A stretch of DNA of 42,084 nucleotides from Betaproteobacteria bacterium SG8_41 (GTDB lineage Bacteria > Pseudomonadota > Gammaproteobacteria > Burkholderiales > SG8-41). The translations under genes were made by a program, and so were the position numbers. The stretch spans positions 1 through 42,084 of the forward strand of contig LJTT01000044.1 in assembly GCA_001303585.1 (NCBI GenBank). Reading direction: 5' to 3'. Positions 24,031 to 31,533 of this stretch are shown here, in pieces. The notes under the pieces are model-generated. The model was not told the DNA's origin. It saw only the letters and a program-made list of their open reading frames with translations, and did no database searches. The number at the start of each line of letters is the position of its first letter. The stretch's first letter is position 1.

Positions 24031-24202
24031 TAACCACAGAGCAAACTAATCAAGAGACGCAAAACCCTAACAACCGAATCAGCCCAGATTTTCTGCCGAT
24101 GAACGCCGATAGACATCGATCAACGGCCGTAAATCTCCTTTTGTGATCCTTCTGTTTTGAACGGAAACCGTTTCACGACTCACGATTTACGATTCACGGC
24201 TG
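24031..24202. repeat. Mixed dispersed repeats between DUF2237 and flavodoxin genes
   Basis: Three blocks lie between two convergent genes. 24031-24060 carries a CCACAGAG...AGAGACGC motif. 24091-24125 has 10-bp units (TTCTGCCGAT, GAACGCCGAT, AGACATCGAT). 24175-24202 has four 7-bp units (ACGACTC, ACGATTT, ACGATTC, ACGGCTG). Confidence 0.6.
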
Positions 24203-24236
24203 CGTGGTTTCATTAACCACTCACACCGTTCGACCA

Positions 24237-24728
24237 TCAGAAGACGCCCAGCGCGAGCCCCGCCGCGATCGCCGTTCCGGTCTCCTCGCATTGGTAAAGA
24301 TCTTCCTTTCCGATCGTCTTCGGGGCGAGGATCGCCTCGGGTGTCTGGGCGTGAGTGCAAATGATGATGGGCTCGCGGATCTCTTTGAGCCGCCAGCCGG
24401 TGCAGATGCGCTCGATCTGGCGCACGGCACTGCGGCCGTCGCTGCCGGCGCAGACGAGCGTCGCGTATGGCCGACCCGCAACGCGATCGAGCGCCGCATA
24501 GTACGTGCGGTCGAAAAAATCCTTCATGATGCCGGACATGGCCGCAAGGTTCTCCGGCGTCACGAAGACGTAGCCGTCCGCCTCCAGTACATCTTTCGCC
24601 GTCGCCTCCGAGGCGCGAACGAGCCGTGATTGAACCCCGGCTTCTGACTCTGCGCCGCGCAGCACGGCGTCCGCCATCTGATGTGCTCCGCCAGTCATCG
24701 AGTGGAACACGATGAGCAAACGTTTCAT
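24237..24728 (-). CDS. Flavodoxin-like NAD(P)H-dependent FMN protein
   Basis: A 163-residue flavodoxin-fold protein, likely an NAD(P)H:quinone oxidoreductase or electron carrier. The phosphate-binding loop is LLIVFHSMTGGAHQMADAVL (S/TxTGxxxxxA). GYVFVTPENLAAMSGIMKDF and YATLVCAGSDGRSAVRQIER form the other FMN-contact loops. AAGG lies 7 bases before the ATG. It follows the small lipoprotein and OsmC genes on the same strand, so it may belong to an oxidative-stress set. Confidence 0.85.
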   Translation of the reverse strand: MKRLLIVFHSMTGGAHQMADAVLRGAESEAGVQSRLVRASEATAKDVLEADGYVFVTPENLAAMSGIMKDFFDRTYYAALDRVAGRPYATLVCAGSDGRSAVRQIERICTGWRLKEIREPIIICTHAQTPEAILAPKTIGKEDLYQCEETGTAIAAGLALGVF

Positions 24729-24849
24729 CGTTGCCTTAGATTGAGGAAAAAGCGGCGAAGAGTGAGGGCCTGTTTTGGCAAATGGTAAATCAGTGCGCAG
24801 CGAGTTGGCGGACGGGACCCTTAATGTGCGGGAGTCCGCGGTCGTCCCG

Positions 24850-25158
24850 TCAGTATTGATTGGTCATGAAATTCTCCGGCTGGTATTCCTCGGGATTCTC
24901 CTTGCTTACGCACTGATAGTCCGTCTTGCACCGCGTGAGCGTGCAGACGCTGCGCGTTTGGACCGCGAGCTGTTTGCGTTGCGCGCACAGGTTCTCCGCG
25001 CTCCGGCGGGCCTTTGCGGCCGCGGCATCGTTGAAAGCGTGATCGTAGGTGAGATAGTTGTCCGCGGCGACAATGAGACCGCTGCTGCAGCCCGCGACCG
25101 CGAGGGACAACGCGATCAGCAATGCGCAATACGTCATGCGTTTTGAATGGTGACTCAT
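24850..25158 (-). CDS. Small cysteine-rich lipoprotein
   Basis: A 102-residue predicted lipoprotein. The signal peptide MTYCALLIALSLAVAGC contains a lipobox (LAVAGC). The mature part (AADNYLTYDHAFNDAAAAKA, then CAQRKQLAV, CTLTRCKTDYQC) has five further cysteines, perhaps forming disulfides. No domain that I recognise. The start at 25158 (MSHHSKRM) is chosen over an upstream one because it lies closest to the signal peptide. It lies between the OsmC and flavodoxin genes, all on the minus strand. Confidence 0.7.
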   Translation of the reverse strand: MSHHSKRMTYCALLIALSLAVAGCSSGLIVAADNYLTYDHAFNDAAAAKARRSAENLCAQRKQLAVQTRSVCTLTRCKTDYQCVSKENPEEYQPENFMTNQY

Positions 25159-25214
25159 GGTCTTGGTCGATTCATGATTCACTGGAAGCCGTCTCGAAAT
25201 TCGTGATACGGGAA

Positions 25215-25241
25215 TCCCTCTCCCCCGACGAGGGAGAGGGA
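25215..25241. repeat. CCCTCTCCC palindromic repeat
   Basis: The arms TCCCTCTCCC (25215-25224) and GGGAGAGGGA (25232-25241) pair perfectly over a 7-base loop. Such CCCTCTCCC...GGGAGAGGG palindromes recur in many proteobacterial spacers. It is 112 bases past the OsmC stop codon and may act as a transcript end-stabiliser. There is no U-tract. Confidence 0.6.
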
Positions 25242-25352
25242 CTGAACGTCGATAAGGCAGGGCTGTATTTGCTTGCGCGGGTTTTCTGTCCGCGCATATC
25301 TTCGCTCAAGAGGAGTTTTGGATTCTCAAGATTTATTCTATTCGGCCGTGGT

Positions 25353-25892
25353 TCAAGGCTCAAACGCCTCGCCGTTGATCTTGATCGTGCTGACCAGCGG
25401 AACGGGCCTGACCACCATCTGTTCGGCGAAGCAGCCCTTTTTCGCGCATCGCACGACGTGTCGCACCTTGTCGGGGTCGTCGTCCGATTGAACCTCCAGA
25501 TGCGTTTGCACTTCGTTGCAGCCGCTATCGATGGTTCCCTTGATCACGGATCCTTTGAGGAACCAGTCGAACAGGACCCGAACCTTTGCGTGCTGGATCC
25601 TGGTTTTTGTCATGGTCGCGTACCGCGACACCTGGGTGAGCAGTCAAGCGCCCAGGCCGGCCGCGACATAGATCAGCGGCTGGGGGTGCTGATCATCGCC
25701 CTTGAGGTGCGCGGGCTCGTCCACGTGGATCTCGAACTTGCGGTGCCGCGCGACCTTGTGCATCTTTTCGAGCGACTCGACCTCGGTTTCCATGACGAAC
25801 TCGTACGGCCGGCTCGGCAGATCCGGCGCGTCGATGCTTGGTCGCTCACCCCGGACGACGACACCAGGGCCCGCGTCAGGCTTGTTGGTCAT
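25353..25892 (-). CDS. OsmC-family protein with in-frame TGA, probable selenoprotein
   Basis: A 179-residue OsmC/Ohr-fold protein if TGA at 25644-25646 is read as selenocysteine (residue 83). The N-terminal half shows RPYEFVMETEVESLEKMHKV and HRKFEIHVDEPAHLKG, and the reactive-site helix is LIYVAAGLGA-Sec-LLTQVSRYA, where OsmC proteins normally have the peroxidatic Cys (xxLxxCLxxxV). The C-terminal half continues without frame change (VRVLFDWFLKGSVIKGTI, VRHVVRCAKKGCFAEQM), giving Cys149 and Cys154 as resolving candidates. The start at 25892 follows AGGAGG with 5-base spacing. The TGA is followed by a SECIS-like hairpin. Likely role: reduction of organic or inorganic hydroperoxides in the cytoplasm. 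The alternative, a recent nonsense mutation, is less likely because the mutated codon is the catalytic one and the rest is intact. Confidence 0.8.
25614..25631 (-). promoter_or_regulatory. Bacterial SECIS-like hairpin in the OsmC mRNA
   Basis: On the minus-strand RNA the 11 bases after UGA are followed by GGU, then GUCGCG-GUA-CGCGAC, then CC. The six-bp stem is complement of 25615-25629. One G-C pair (25631 with 25614) lies below a bulged U (25630). The apical loop GUA starts 20 bases after the UGA. A bulged U, a GU in the loop and an 11-base spacing are the known determinants of the E. coli fdhF SECIS element bound by SelB. Structural reading is by eye. Confidence 0.7.
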
Positions 25893-26186
25893 CATTTCCT
25901 CCTTCCTTGTCGGTTGTCGGTGATGAGCGTCGAGTATACCGCCGCGGCGCATCGAGGAAAGGAGGGTGGCGAAAAGAATCCGGGGCGCGGATTGCTGGAT
26001 GATTGAACCGCCGGCTTGCCGAGCTTCTCGAGGAAATTCAAGGGAGAATCACAAGGCGTCGTCGCTCTGGTCGCCGGTCACCGGTCATTGGCGAGCTCCT
26101 GGGAGCGAGAGTTGATATCGTGTTGCAGTGTCGGTTACGCTCCGCGGGCGATTAATGGTGCCGACACACCAGGCAAGGAGACCTGC
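25893..26186. other. Intergenic region upstream of OsmC and SnoaL genes
   Basis: About 290 bases between divergent genes. It contains AGGAGG of the OsmC gene at its left edge and a repeat CGGTCAC/CGGTCAT near 26085-26098. No other gene or terminator was seen. Confidence 0.4.
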
Positions 26187-26627
26187 ATGTCGCTCGAAGA
26201 GAACAAGAAGCTGATCCGGCGTCTGTACGAAGAGGGGCTTAATCGTCAGGACGCGGCGGCTGCCGCTGCGTTCTACGCCGTCAACGCCAAAAATCATGGA
26301 CGGGAAGTCGGACGGACCGGCATGCAAAAGGTGTTCGAGGCGCTCTTGAGTGTCTTTCCTGACTTCAATTACCGAATCGAGGAGAGCACGGCCGAGGGGG
26401 AGCGCGTCGTGTGCAAGGTGACGATGACCGGAACCCACCGGGGCCAGCCGACGCTACCCGATGTGTTCGGTGGCATGCTGGCGGGCGTTTCGCCCACCGG
26501 CAAGCGCGTCAAGGTCCTTCAGTTCCACAGTTTCAGGGTCGCCGGCGGACAGATCTTCGAGCATGCCGCAGTTCGCGACGACCTCGGCATGCTGCAGCAG
26601 CTCGGCATCGTCACCCGCCCTGCCTAA
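26187..26627 (+). CDS. SnoaL-like ester cyclase family protein
   Basis: A 146-residue protein of the SnoaL/ester-cyclase (NTF2-like) fold. The start (MSLEENKKLIRRLYEEGLNR) and the motif FEALLSVFPDFNYRIEESTA, then VVCKVTMTGTHRGQP and GKRVKVLQFHSFRVAGGQIF, match the pattern FPDxxxxVexxxaeGDxVaxRwxxxGTHxGxF. The ATG at 26187 is preceded by AAGGAG. The function is unassigned; the fold includes polyketide cyclases and many small lyases. Confidence 0.85.
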   Translation: MSLEENKKLIRRLYEEGLNRQDAAAAAAFYAVNAKNHGREVGRTGMQKVFEALLSVFPDFNYRIEESTAEGERVVCKVTMTGTHRGQPTLPDVFGGMLAGVSPTGKRVKVLQFHSFRVAGGQIFEHAAVRDDLGMLQQLGIVTRPA

Positions 26628-26645
26628 CAACGGCCGAGAGGAGTT

Positions 26646-26687
26646 GTTCAAAGTTCCGAGTTCAAAGTTCAAAGTTCAAAGTTCGAA
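26646..26687. repeat. GTTCAAA heptamer array
   Basis: Six 7-bp units (GTTCAAA, GTTCCGA, GTTCAAA three times, GTTCGAA) start 18 bases after the SnoaL stop codon. It lies just upstream of the longer CTGGAAA array. Confidence 0.8.
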
Positions 26688-26723
26688 GTGAGGAACTTCG
26701 CAAGCAAGAACTGCCCAATCTTG

Positions 26724-26818
<95 letters not shown>

Positions 26819-26822
26819 TCCG

Positions 26823-27239
26823 TCATGCCGCCGGCATGAGCTGTCGCAGGAAGTCAGGAACCGGTTGCGGCTTTCCGCTCTCCCGGTGCACCCACACCAT
26901 GATGGCTTCGCCCTCCGCAACCTTCTCCGGGCTCCCGCCTGTCGTCCAAATTTCCGAATATGTCGGAAAACTCGTCCGCCCCGGCTTGCCGAGGTACAAC
27001 CTGAGTTCCAGCGTCGCAGGATGACTGACCGGAAGCATATAAGTGCAGCTCGCTTTTTTGACGACCGGCCCATGGCCGTCCGGCGTCGTCTGGGCGGCGA
27101 TGGATTGCAGCCACTCGATGCGCGTCTGCTCGAAGTAGGTGAAGAACGCCGCGTTGTTGACGTGACCGTTTGCGTCCATGTCGGACCAGCGAACATTCAG
27201 TTGCTGAGTCCAGACGAGAGTCTTGTTCATGGTATCCAT
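26823..27239 (-). CDS. Acyl-CoA thioesterase-like hotdog protein (4HBT family)
   Basis: A 138-residue hotdog-fold protein. The active-site segment RWSDMDANGHVNNAAFFTYF matches the 4HBT-type DxDxxGHVNNxxY motif (Asp and His candidates). KKASCTYMLPVSHPATLELR and EGEAIMVWVHRESGKPQPVP complete the fold. Acyl-CoA or aryl-CoA thioesterase activity in the cytoplasm is likely. The start at 27239 (MDTMNKTL) may be replaced by MNKTL at 27230; neither has a good ribosome binding site. Confidence 0.85.
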   Translation of the reverse strand: MDTMNKTLVWTQQLNVRWSDMDANGHVNNAAFFTYFEQTRIEWLQSIAAQTTPDGHGPVVKKASCTYMLPVSHPATLELRLYLGKPGRTSFPTYSEIWTTGGSPEKVAEGEAIMVWVHRESGKPQPVPDFLRQLMPAA

Positions 27240-27258
27240 TGCGCCGCCTGATTCGGCT

Positions 27259-27285
27259 TTGGAGCAAAGGTTGCTATGGTAATAC
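27259..27285 (+). promoter_or_regulatory. Candidate extended -10 promoter for the RRM gene
   Basis: TTGGAG at 27259-27264 and TAATAC at 27280-27285 lie 15 bases apart, with TGG immediately before TAATAC forming an extended -10. It would give an RRM mRNA with a leader of about 210 bases. Spacing is short, so confidence is low. Confidence 0.3.
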
Positions 27286-27322
27286 AGGGATTCTAAAGAA
27301 CCTGCGTCCTTTTCATTGCTTC

Positions 27323-27391
27323 ACGCCGTCACGTTTTGCGGCGTTTGCGGATCCCGTGTCGATAAGAGACCCCGCTCCAACGCGGGTTTTT
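27323..27391 (+). promoter_or_regulatory. Structured leader with terminator-like hairpin before the RRM gene
   Basis: Two hairpins lie between the candidate promoter and the RRM start. The first pairs ACGCCG with CGGCGT at about 27327-27350. The second pairs CCCGC (27371-27375) with GCGGG (27382-27386) and is followed by TTTTT (27387-27391). The second could terminate a short RNA or attenuate the RRM transcript. RRM and cold-shock mRNAs often have long leaders, but whether this one regulates is inference. Confidence 0.45.
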
Positions 27392-27501
27392 GCGTTGCAT
27401 TCCGCTCCCTGCCGCGTTTCCGCATTCGATTTTGGCCCTGGTCTCTGTTATTGTTGGTGTACGGGCCTAGGTCCGGCATTTTCTGTTACGGAGTCTTTCG
27501 C

Positions 27502-27819
27502 GTGGGCAAAAAGCTTTTCGTCGGCAATCTGAGTTACAACGTCGGTGACAGCGACCTGCAGCAACTGTTCGCGGCGCACGGCAGTGTGGCGTCGGCCCAG
27601 GTCATCATGGATCGCGATTCCGGCCGCTCTAAGGGTTTTGGTTTCGTCGAGATGGGCAGCGAGCAGGAGGCGCAGGCAGCGATTGCGGCGCTCAATGGCG
27701 CGGCGCTCGACGGCCGCAATGTGACGGTGAGCGAAGCTCGCGCCCAGGAAGGGCGCGGCGGCGGCGGACGCGGTCCGTTCGGGGGCGCTGGCCGCGGCGG
27801 TGGCGGCCGACGCTACTGA
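27502..27819 (+). CDS. Single RRM RNA-binding protein with glycine-rich tail
   Basis: A 105-residue cytoplasmic RNA-binding protein. RNP2 is LFVGNL (residues 5-10) and RNP1 is KGFGFVEM (residues 44-51). The last 25 residues are arginine-glycine rich (GRGGGGRGPFGGAGRGGGG), typical of cyanobacterial and proteobacterial Rbp proteins, many cold-induced. The GTG at 27502 is chosen because it matches the usual MGKKLFVGNL start and has GGAG 8 bases upstream. It starts a run of small nucleic-acid-binding genes that are not a strict operon (terminators in between). Confidence 0.92.
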   Translation: MGKKLFVGNLSYNVGDSDLQQLFAAHGSVASAQVIMDRDSGRSKGFGFVEMGSEQEAQAAIAALNGAALDGRNVTVSEARAQEGRGGGGRGPFGGAGRGGGGRRY

Positions 27820-27911
27820 TTCGCGAATCACAGCGGGCCGCGCGGCGGCTTCAAGTTCGCCTTTCGTCCAATCCCATTCACAAAGCGATCACTGCACCTT
27901 GGAGGAGCGTC

Positions 27912-28127
27912 TTGGCAAAGACAAACTACCGGTTCGAGAAGCGGCAAAGAGACATGGCGAAGAAGCGCAAGCAGGAGGAGAAGCGCCAGCGCAAGCTTGC
28001 TGCGAAGGCCGGGTCGGGAAGTGACGCTGATGCCGGCGAGGGCGGTGCACAACGGCCCGAGTCACCGCCATCCGCTGCGCCGGGTGATAACGGGGGGACA
28101 AATTCGTCCCCGGACCGCGAGCCGTGA
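27912..28127 (+). CDS. Small basic lysine/arginine-rich protein
   Basis: A 71-residue protein beginning MAKTNYRFEKRQRDMAKKRK, a highly charged helical segment found in short conserved betaproteobacterial proteins next to RNA-binding genes. The second half is low-complexity and acidic. The TTG start at 27912 has AGGAG upstream. Function is unknown; nucleic-acid binding is plausible from charge and neighbours. Confidence 0.6.
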   Translation: MAKTNYRFEKRQRDMAKKRKQEEKRQRKLAAKAGSGSDADAGEGGAQRPESPPSAAPGDNGGTNSSPDREP

Positions 28128-28320
28128 CGGGGACGGTCGGGCGATCAATCCGCCACGATCTCGTGATCACAGGCAAGCGAGCGGGTTCGTTACTTCCCGT
28201 GCCGATGCGTGTATCATGCGGGTCGTGCGCCTATCTGGACCAATGGCGCTGGGTTTTGGCAAAGGAGTCGAAGGGGTTGTCGCACCATTCAGAAGAACGC
28301 GCTCGTGTGAGGACGTGCCC

Positions 28321-28500
28321 GTGAGATGCCATCATTGCGGCAAGCTGACCACCGTGCGCACCGTTGGCAAGGGCAATGAGTTTCTGTACCGTTGCCAGCA
28401 TTGCAGCGGCTTCCACAAGTTTACCGCCACCGGGCGCCACGGTTCTGGCGCCATCAACTATCGGGTCACCAAGGTCGAGCCGGCATCACACGAAAAGTAG
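28321..28500 (+). CDS. Small zinc-ribbon protein
   Basis: A 59-residue protein with two CxxC pairs, Cys3/Cys6 (CHHC) and Cys25/Cys28 (CQHC), spaced as in a zinc ribbon. GAGGA lies 7 bases before the GTG at 28321. The frame is open further upstream, but no better start is seen. It is followed immediately by a terminator. Function is unknown; a nucleic-acid or protein-binding zinc finger is likely. Confidence 0.65.
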   Translation: MRCHHCGKLTTVRTVGKGNEFLYRCQHCSGFHKFTATGRHGSGAINYRVTKVEPASHEK

Positions 28501-28537
28501 CGGGACCCTCGTCCGCGTGTGTCCCGCGCTTTTCTTT
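28500..28537 (+). terminator. Intrinsic terminator after the zinc-ribbon gene
   Basis: GCGGGAC (28500-28506) and GTCCCGC (28521-28527) form the stem, followed by GC and TTTTCTTT (28530-28537). The 5' arm begins within the stop codon. Confidence 0.75.
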
Positions 28538-28599
28538 GACCGGCGGCTGCCATCAACCGCACATCTTTCGCGCATTCCATACTTGTAACGGAGGTTCCC

Positions 28600-28806
28600 G
28601 TGCCGACTGGAACAGTGAAGTGGTTCAATAACACCAAGGGCTTTGGCTTCATCCAGCCCGATGATGGATCCAAGGACGTCTTCGTGCATATCTCGGCTGT
28701 TCAGCGCGCGGGGCTCGGAACGCTGGCGGAAGGCCAGAAAGTCCAGTTCGAATTGGCGCGCGGCAAGGACGGCAAGACTTCCGCCGACAACCTGAAGGCG
28801 CTCTGA
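28600..28806 (+). CDS. Cold-shock domain protein (CspA family)
   Basis: A 68-residue protein made of a single cold-shock domain. RNP1 is KGFGFI (residues 13-18) and RNP2 is VFVHI (27-31). [16 protein letters not shown] and [19 protein letters not shown] are textbook CspA-type features. It binds single-stranded RNA or DNA in the cytoplasm. GTG start at 28600 with GGAGG 5 bases upstream. A terminator lies upstream, so it has its own promoter. Confidence 0.95.
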   Translation: MPTGTVKWFNNTKGFGFIQPDDGSKDVFVHISAVQRAGLGTLAEGQKVQFELARGKDGKTSADNLKAL

Positions 28807-28962
28807 GCGCGCCGGAACGGGTCCATGCACGGGCGGCGCGAGCCGCCGGTGGTGGCGTTTGATCCGGCAAGCCGTGAACCGCGGTGCGCGCGCTGGCATT
28901 GCTGCTGCGCTGCGCGCTGCAGGCGTCTGTATCTCCCCATTCTTTTGAGTGATAATTCCGGC

Positions 28963-29475
28963 ATGCTCCGAAGGATCGTTCTCGCGGGTGCCGTGATGCT
29001 GGCGGCGGCGCTCGCTCATGCGCAGGAAATCAAGATCGGTTTTGTCGACGCACCCCGTTTGGAAAGGGAATCGGTGCAAGGCAAGCGCCTCGTCGAGACG
29101 CTGAAAAGGGAGTTTGGGCCGCGCGAGCAGGAGATCTTGGCCTTACAGGCCCAGATCGCGGATGAGCGAGCGCGGTTCGACGCCGAGCGCAGCGCGCTGG
29201 AACGAACGGAGCTCGTCGCAAGGGGTAATGCGATCGCCGCGCTAATGAAGAAATCCGATCGAATGGTGATGGCCATGCGCGAGGACGTTCAAAGGCGTCG
29301 CAACGAGATTGCTGTTGATTTTGTGAAAGATGCAAGGGCCGCGATCGATGCCGTAGCGAAGGCGGGCAACTTCGATCTGGTCGTGCAGGAAGCGAAATTC
29401 AGCAGTACACGCATCGATATCACCGATCAGGTGCTTGCGGAGATGGCGCGGCTGGCCGGGACAGCCGGGCAGTAA
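28963..29475 (+). CDS. OmpH/Skp-like periplasmic chaperone
   Basis: A 170-residue periplasmic protein. The signal peptide MLRRIVLAGAVMLAAALAHA ends in a clear AxA site. EIKIGFVDAPRLERESVQGK is the Skp N-terminal strand region, followed by a long charged coiled-coil helix (residues 45-110) and a closing FDLVVQEAKFSSTRIDITDQ. Skp binds unfolded outer membrane proteins. It usually sits next to bamA and lpxD; here it does not, so it may be a second copy. The ATG at 28963 is supported by the signal peptide. Confidence 0.85.
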   Translation: MLRRIVLAGAVMLAAALAHAQEIKIGFVDAPRLERESVQGKRLVETLKREFGPREQEILALQAQIADERARFDAERSALERTELVARGNAIAALMKKSDRMVMAMREDVQRRRNEIAVDFVKDARAAIDAVAKAGNFDLVVQEAKFSSTRIDITDQVLAEMARLAGTAGQ

Positions 29476-29508
29476 TTTCGCGCGTCGCGCGCCTTTCACG
29501 CGGGGACT

Positions 29509-30420
29509 CTAGCCCGAAAAGCCGAGGCACTTATCCTGGGCGACAACGACGAGCGCGCCGCGAGGCGCAGTCAGCGCGTGCGCCATTCCTTTGGGCACGT
29601 GCAGCAGGCAGCGCTCGTTTACCGTCATGCGGCCGCTTTCGAGTTCTGTCTCGAGGGTGCCCTCGGCCACAAATGCGAACTGCTCGTTGTCGTGCGCATG
29701 ACGAGCGATTGCAGCGCCGGGCGCAAAGCGCAGCACGGCGACATGGAGTTGCTCGCCCGTGAGCAGGTTGCCGCTGATTCCGGGCGGCAATGCGAGTTCC
29801 GCGCCGGATTTCACCGTAGCGCTCCCCGGCCCTGACCGCGAGTCGAGCGGCTTGCTCATGTCGTAGACATAGCGCTTGCCCGGTCCAGGCGGCAGCCGCT
29901 TCGCTTCCGCGATGGCATCTGCGGTTGTCTGCGCCGGCTCGTCCGTCCGGCTGCCGAAGCCGGGAAAGCAGTTCGGCCCGTCGTGCTTTCCATCAACGGG
30001 CGGACCGGTGATGCCGTGACGCGTGTCCTTGATGGCGAGAAACGAGAGGTCCTCATCGGGGCAGGCGAGTCCGGTGTGCACGACCATGCCCGGCGTATGC
30101 AGAATCATCCCCGGCGACGCAAACACCCGGTCGCCCTCGATGTCGCTCATCATTATTCCCTGCAATATGAAGTTGAATTGCTCATTGGGGTGGGTATGGG
30201 CTTTCGCTCCGGTGCCTCGCGCCTGCCTGCCCAGCGTGCAAATGATATGGCCGCCCGAGAGCACGGCGCCAACGGTTGATGACTTTCCGCTTTGCAGGTT
30301 CGGCCCCGAGAGCAGGCGCCGCGCGGTGACCTTGAGACTCGTCGGGCCTTCCGGCACATTGTCGAGCGTTGCGAAATCGTACACGTGCTGGGTGCGGGCC
30401 TGGGTTTTTACCGAGCTCAT
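29509..30420 (-). CDS. Two-domain cupin (bicupin) protein
   Basis: A 303-residue cytoplasmic protein with two cupin barrels. The first has AKAHTHPNEQFNFILQG (His-x-His-x4-Glu) and PGMVVHTGLACPDE. The second has AIARHAHDNEQFAFVAEGTL and LLHVPKGMAHALT. Both keep metal ligands, so either could be active, as in gentisate-type dioxygenases or oxalate decarboxylases. The substrate cannot be told. The start at 30420 follows GGAGA. The gene is divergent from the amidohydrolase gene. Confidence 0.85.
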   Translation of the reverse strand: MSSVKTQARTQHVYDFATLDNVPEGPTSLKVTARRLLSGPNLQSGKSSTVGAVLSGGHIICTLGRQARGTGAKAHTHPNEQFNFILQGIMMSDIEGDRVFASPGMILHTPGMVVHTGLACPDEDLSFLAIKDTRHGITGPPVDGKHDGPNCFPGFGSRTDEPAQTTADAIAEAKRLPPGPGKRYVYDMSKPLDSRSGPGSATVKSGAELALPPGISGNLLTGEQLHVAVLRFAPGAAIARHAHDNEQFAFVAEGTLETELESGRMTVNERCLLHVPKGMAHALTAPRGALVVVAQDKCLGFSG

Positions 30421-30568
30421 TGCGAATCTCCGCGCAAAAGGCGCCAGCGAGTCTAGCACATGGTGGTAACCGCAGTCGGCAGCAGGCGCGACATCTCGAA
30501 TCGGCTTTTCCGATGCGACCTGCGCGGGTAAGCTTCGCCTGAAACCGTACGATTTTCCGGATATTGCG

Positions 30569-31393
30569 ATGACTGATACGCGCGCTGCGGACTGCCACGC
30601 CCATGTCTTTTGCGGCGAGGATTACCCTTACTCGCCGGAGACCGTTTACAGGCCGCATCCAAGCCAGGCGGGCACGGCGGCCAAATTCCGCGCGGTGCTC
30701 GATGCGCACGGTTTTACGCACGGCCTGCTCGTCGGCGCCGGACCGTACGGAGCGGATAATCGCTGCATGCTCGAAGCCATAGCGGCTTCCCGGGGGAGGT
30801 TCAAGGGAATCGCGCTGGTAAAGGCGAACATTGCCGAGCCGGAGCTCGCCGCACTGGCCGGACAAGGCGTGGTGGGCATTCGCATCAATCTGATGAACCA
30901 CGGCATGCGACCGCTTCTCGAGCCGGGGGCGGATCGGCTCCTGGCGCAGGTCAAGGAATTGAGATGGTTCGTCCAGATCCATTGCCAGAAGGACGAGCTC
31001 GCCGAGGCGGCGCCGATCCTGCGCAAGGCGGGCGTGCGGGTAATGATCGATCACTTTGGTCGGCCTGACGTGAAGCGCGGAGTCCCGCAGCCGGGCTTCC
31101 AGACGCTGCTCGAGTTTGGCCGGTCGGGCGATGCGGTGGTCAAGCTCTCCGGTCCCTTTCGCTGCTCCGCGGAGGGCTACCCTTATCGCGATGTCGATCC
31201 ATTCATCGCAGCCGCGATCGAGGCGTTTACGCTCGAGCGCTGCGTATGGGGCTCGGATTGGCCGTTCGTGCGCCTCGATGAGCGCATGGATTACGGGCCA
31301 GGTGTCTCGTGCCTGACGCGCTGGCTGCCTGACGCAAGCGACCGGCGAAAGCTCCTGTGGGATGCGCCGGCGCGGCTGTTCGGTTTTTGTTAA
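30569..31393 (+). CDS. Amidohydrolase-2 family metal-dependent hydrolase
   Basis: A 274-residue TIM-barrel hydrolase. The metal motif DCHAHVF carries His10 and His12, later ligands are His in FVQIHCQKDE and VMIDHFGRPD, and the catalytic Asp230 in WGSDWPF. This set fits the 2-pyrone-4,6-dicarboxylate lactonase/amidohydrolase-2 group. The first strand TDTRAADCHAHV is just after the ATG, which has a weak ribosome binding site. Adjacent bicupin could be its divergent partner in an aromatic-ring catabolic pathway, but this is inference. Confidence 0.88.
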   Translation: MTDTRAADCHAHVFCGEDYPYSPETVYRPHPSQAGTAAKFRAVLDAHGFTHGLLVGAGPYGADNRCMLEAIAASRGRFKGIALVKANIAEPELAALAGQGVVGIRINLMNHGMRPLLEPGADRLLAQVKELRWFVQIHCQKDELAEAAPILRKAGVRVMIDHFGRPDVKRGVPQPGFQTLLEFGRSGDAVVKLSGPFRCSAEGYPYRDVDPFIAAAIEAFTLERCVWGSDWPFVRLDERMDYGPGVSCLTRWLPDASDRRKLLWDAPARLFGFC

Positions 31394-31533
31394 GTTCGGC
31401 ATCGAGCGCCGCGAATAAGCGGGACCTGGCCCGTTTTGTTTCTGCTGGGCGCGTTGCGTTCGCGCTTTTGCCGCCGTGATGCGAAAGCTGGTCCTGCGAC
31501 GCCGGTCACCAAGCCCGCCGTTAAAATAGGGGG

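Noticed and set aside
25631..25952. OsmC gene as a frameshifted pseudogene or two separate genes
   Set aside because: Both halves are in the same frame with only a TGA between them, and the second half has no ribosome binding site or plausible independent domain.
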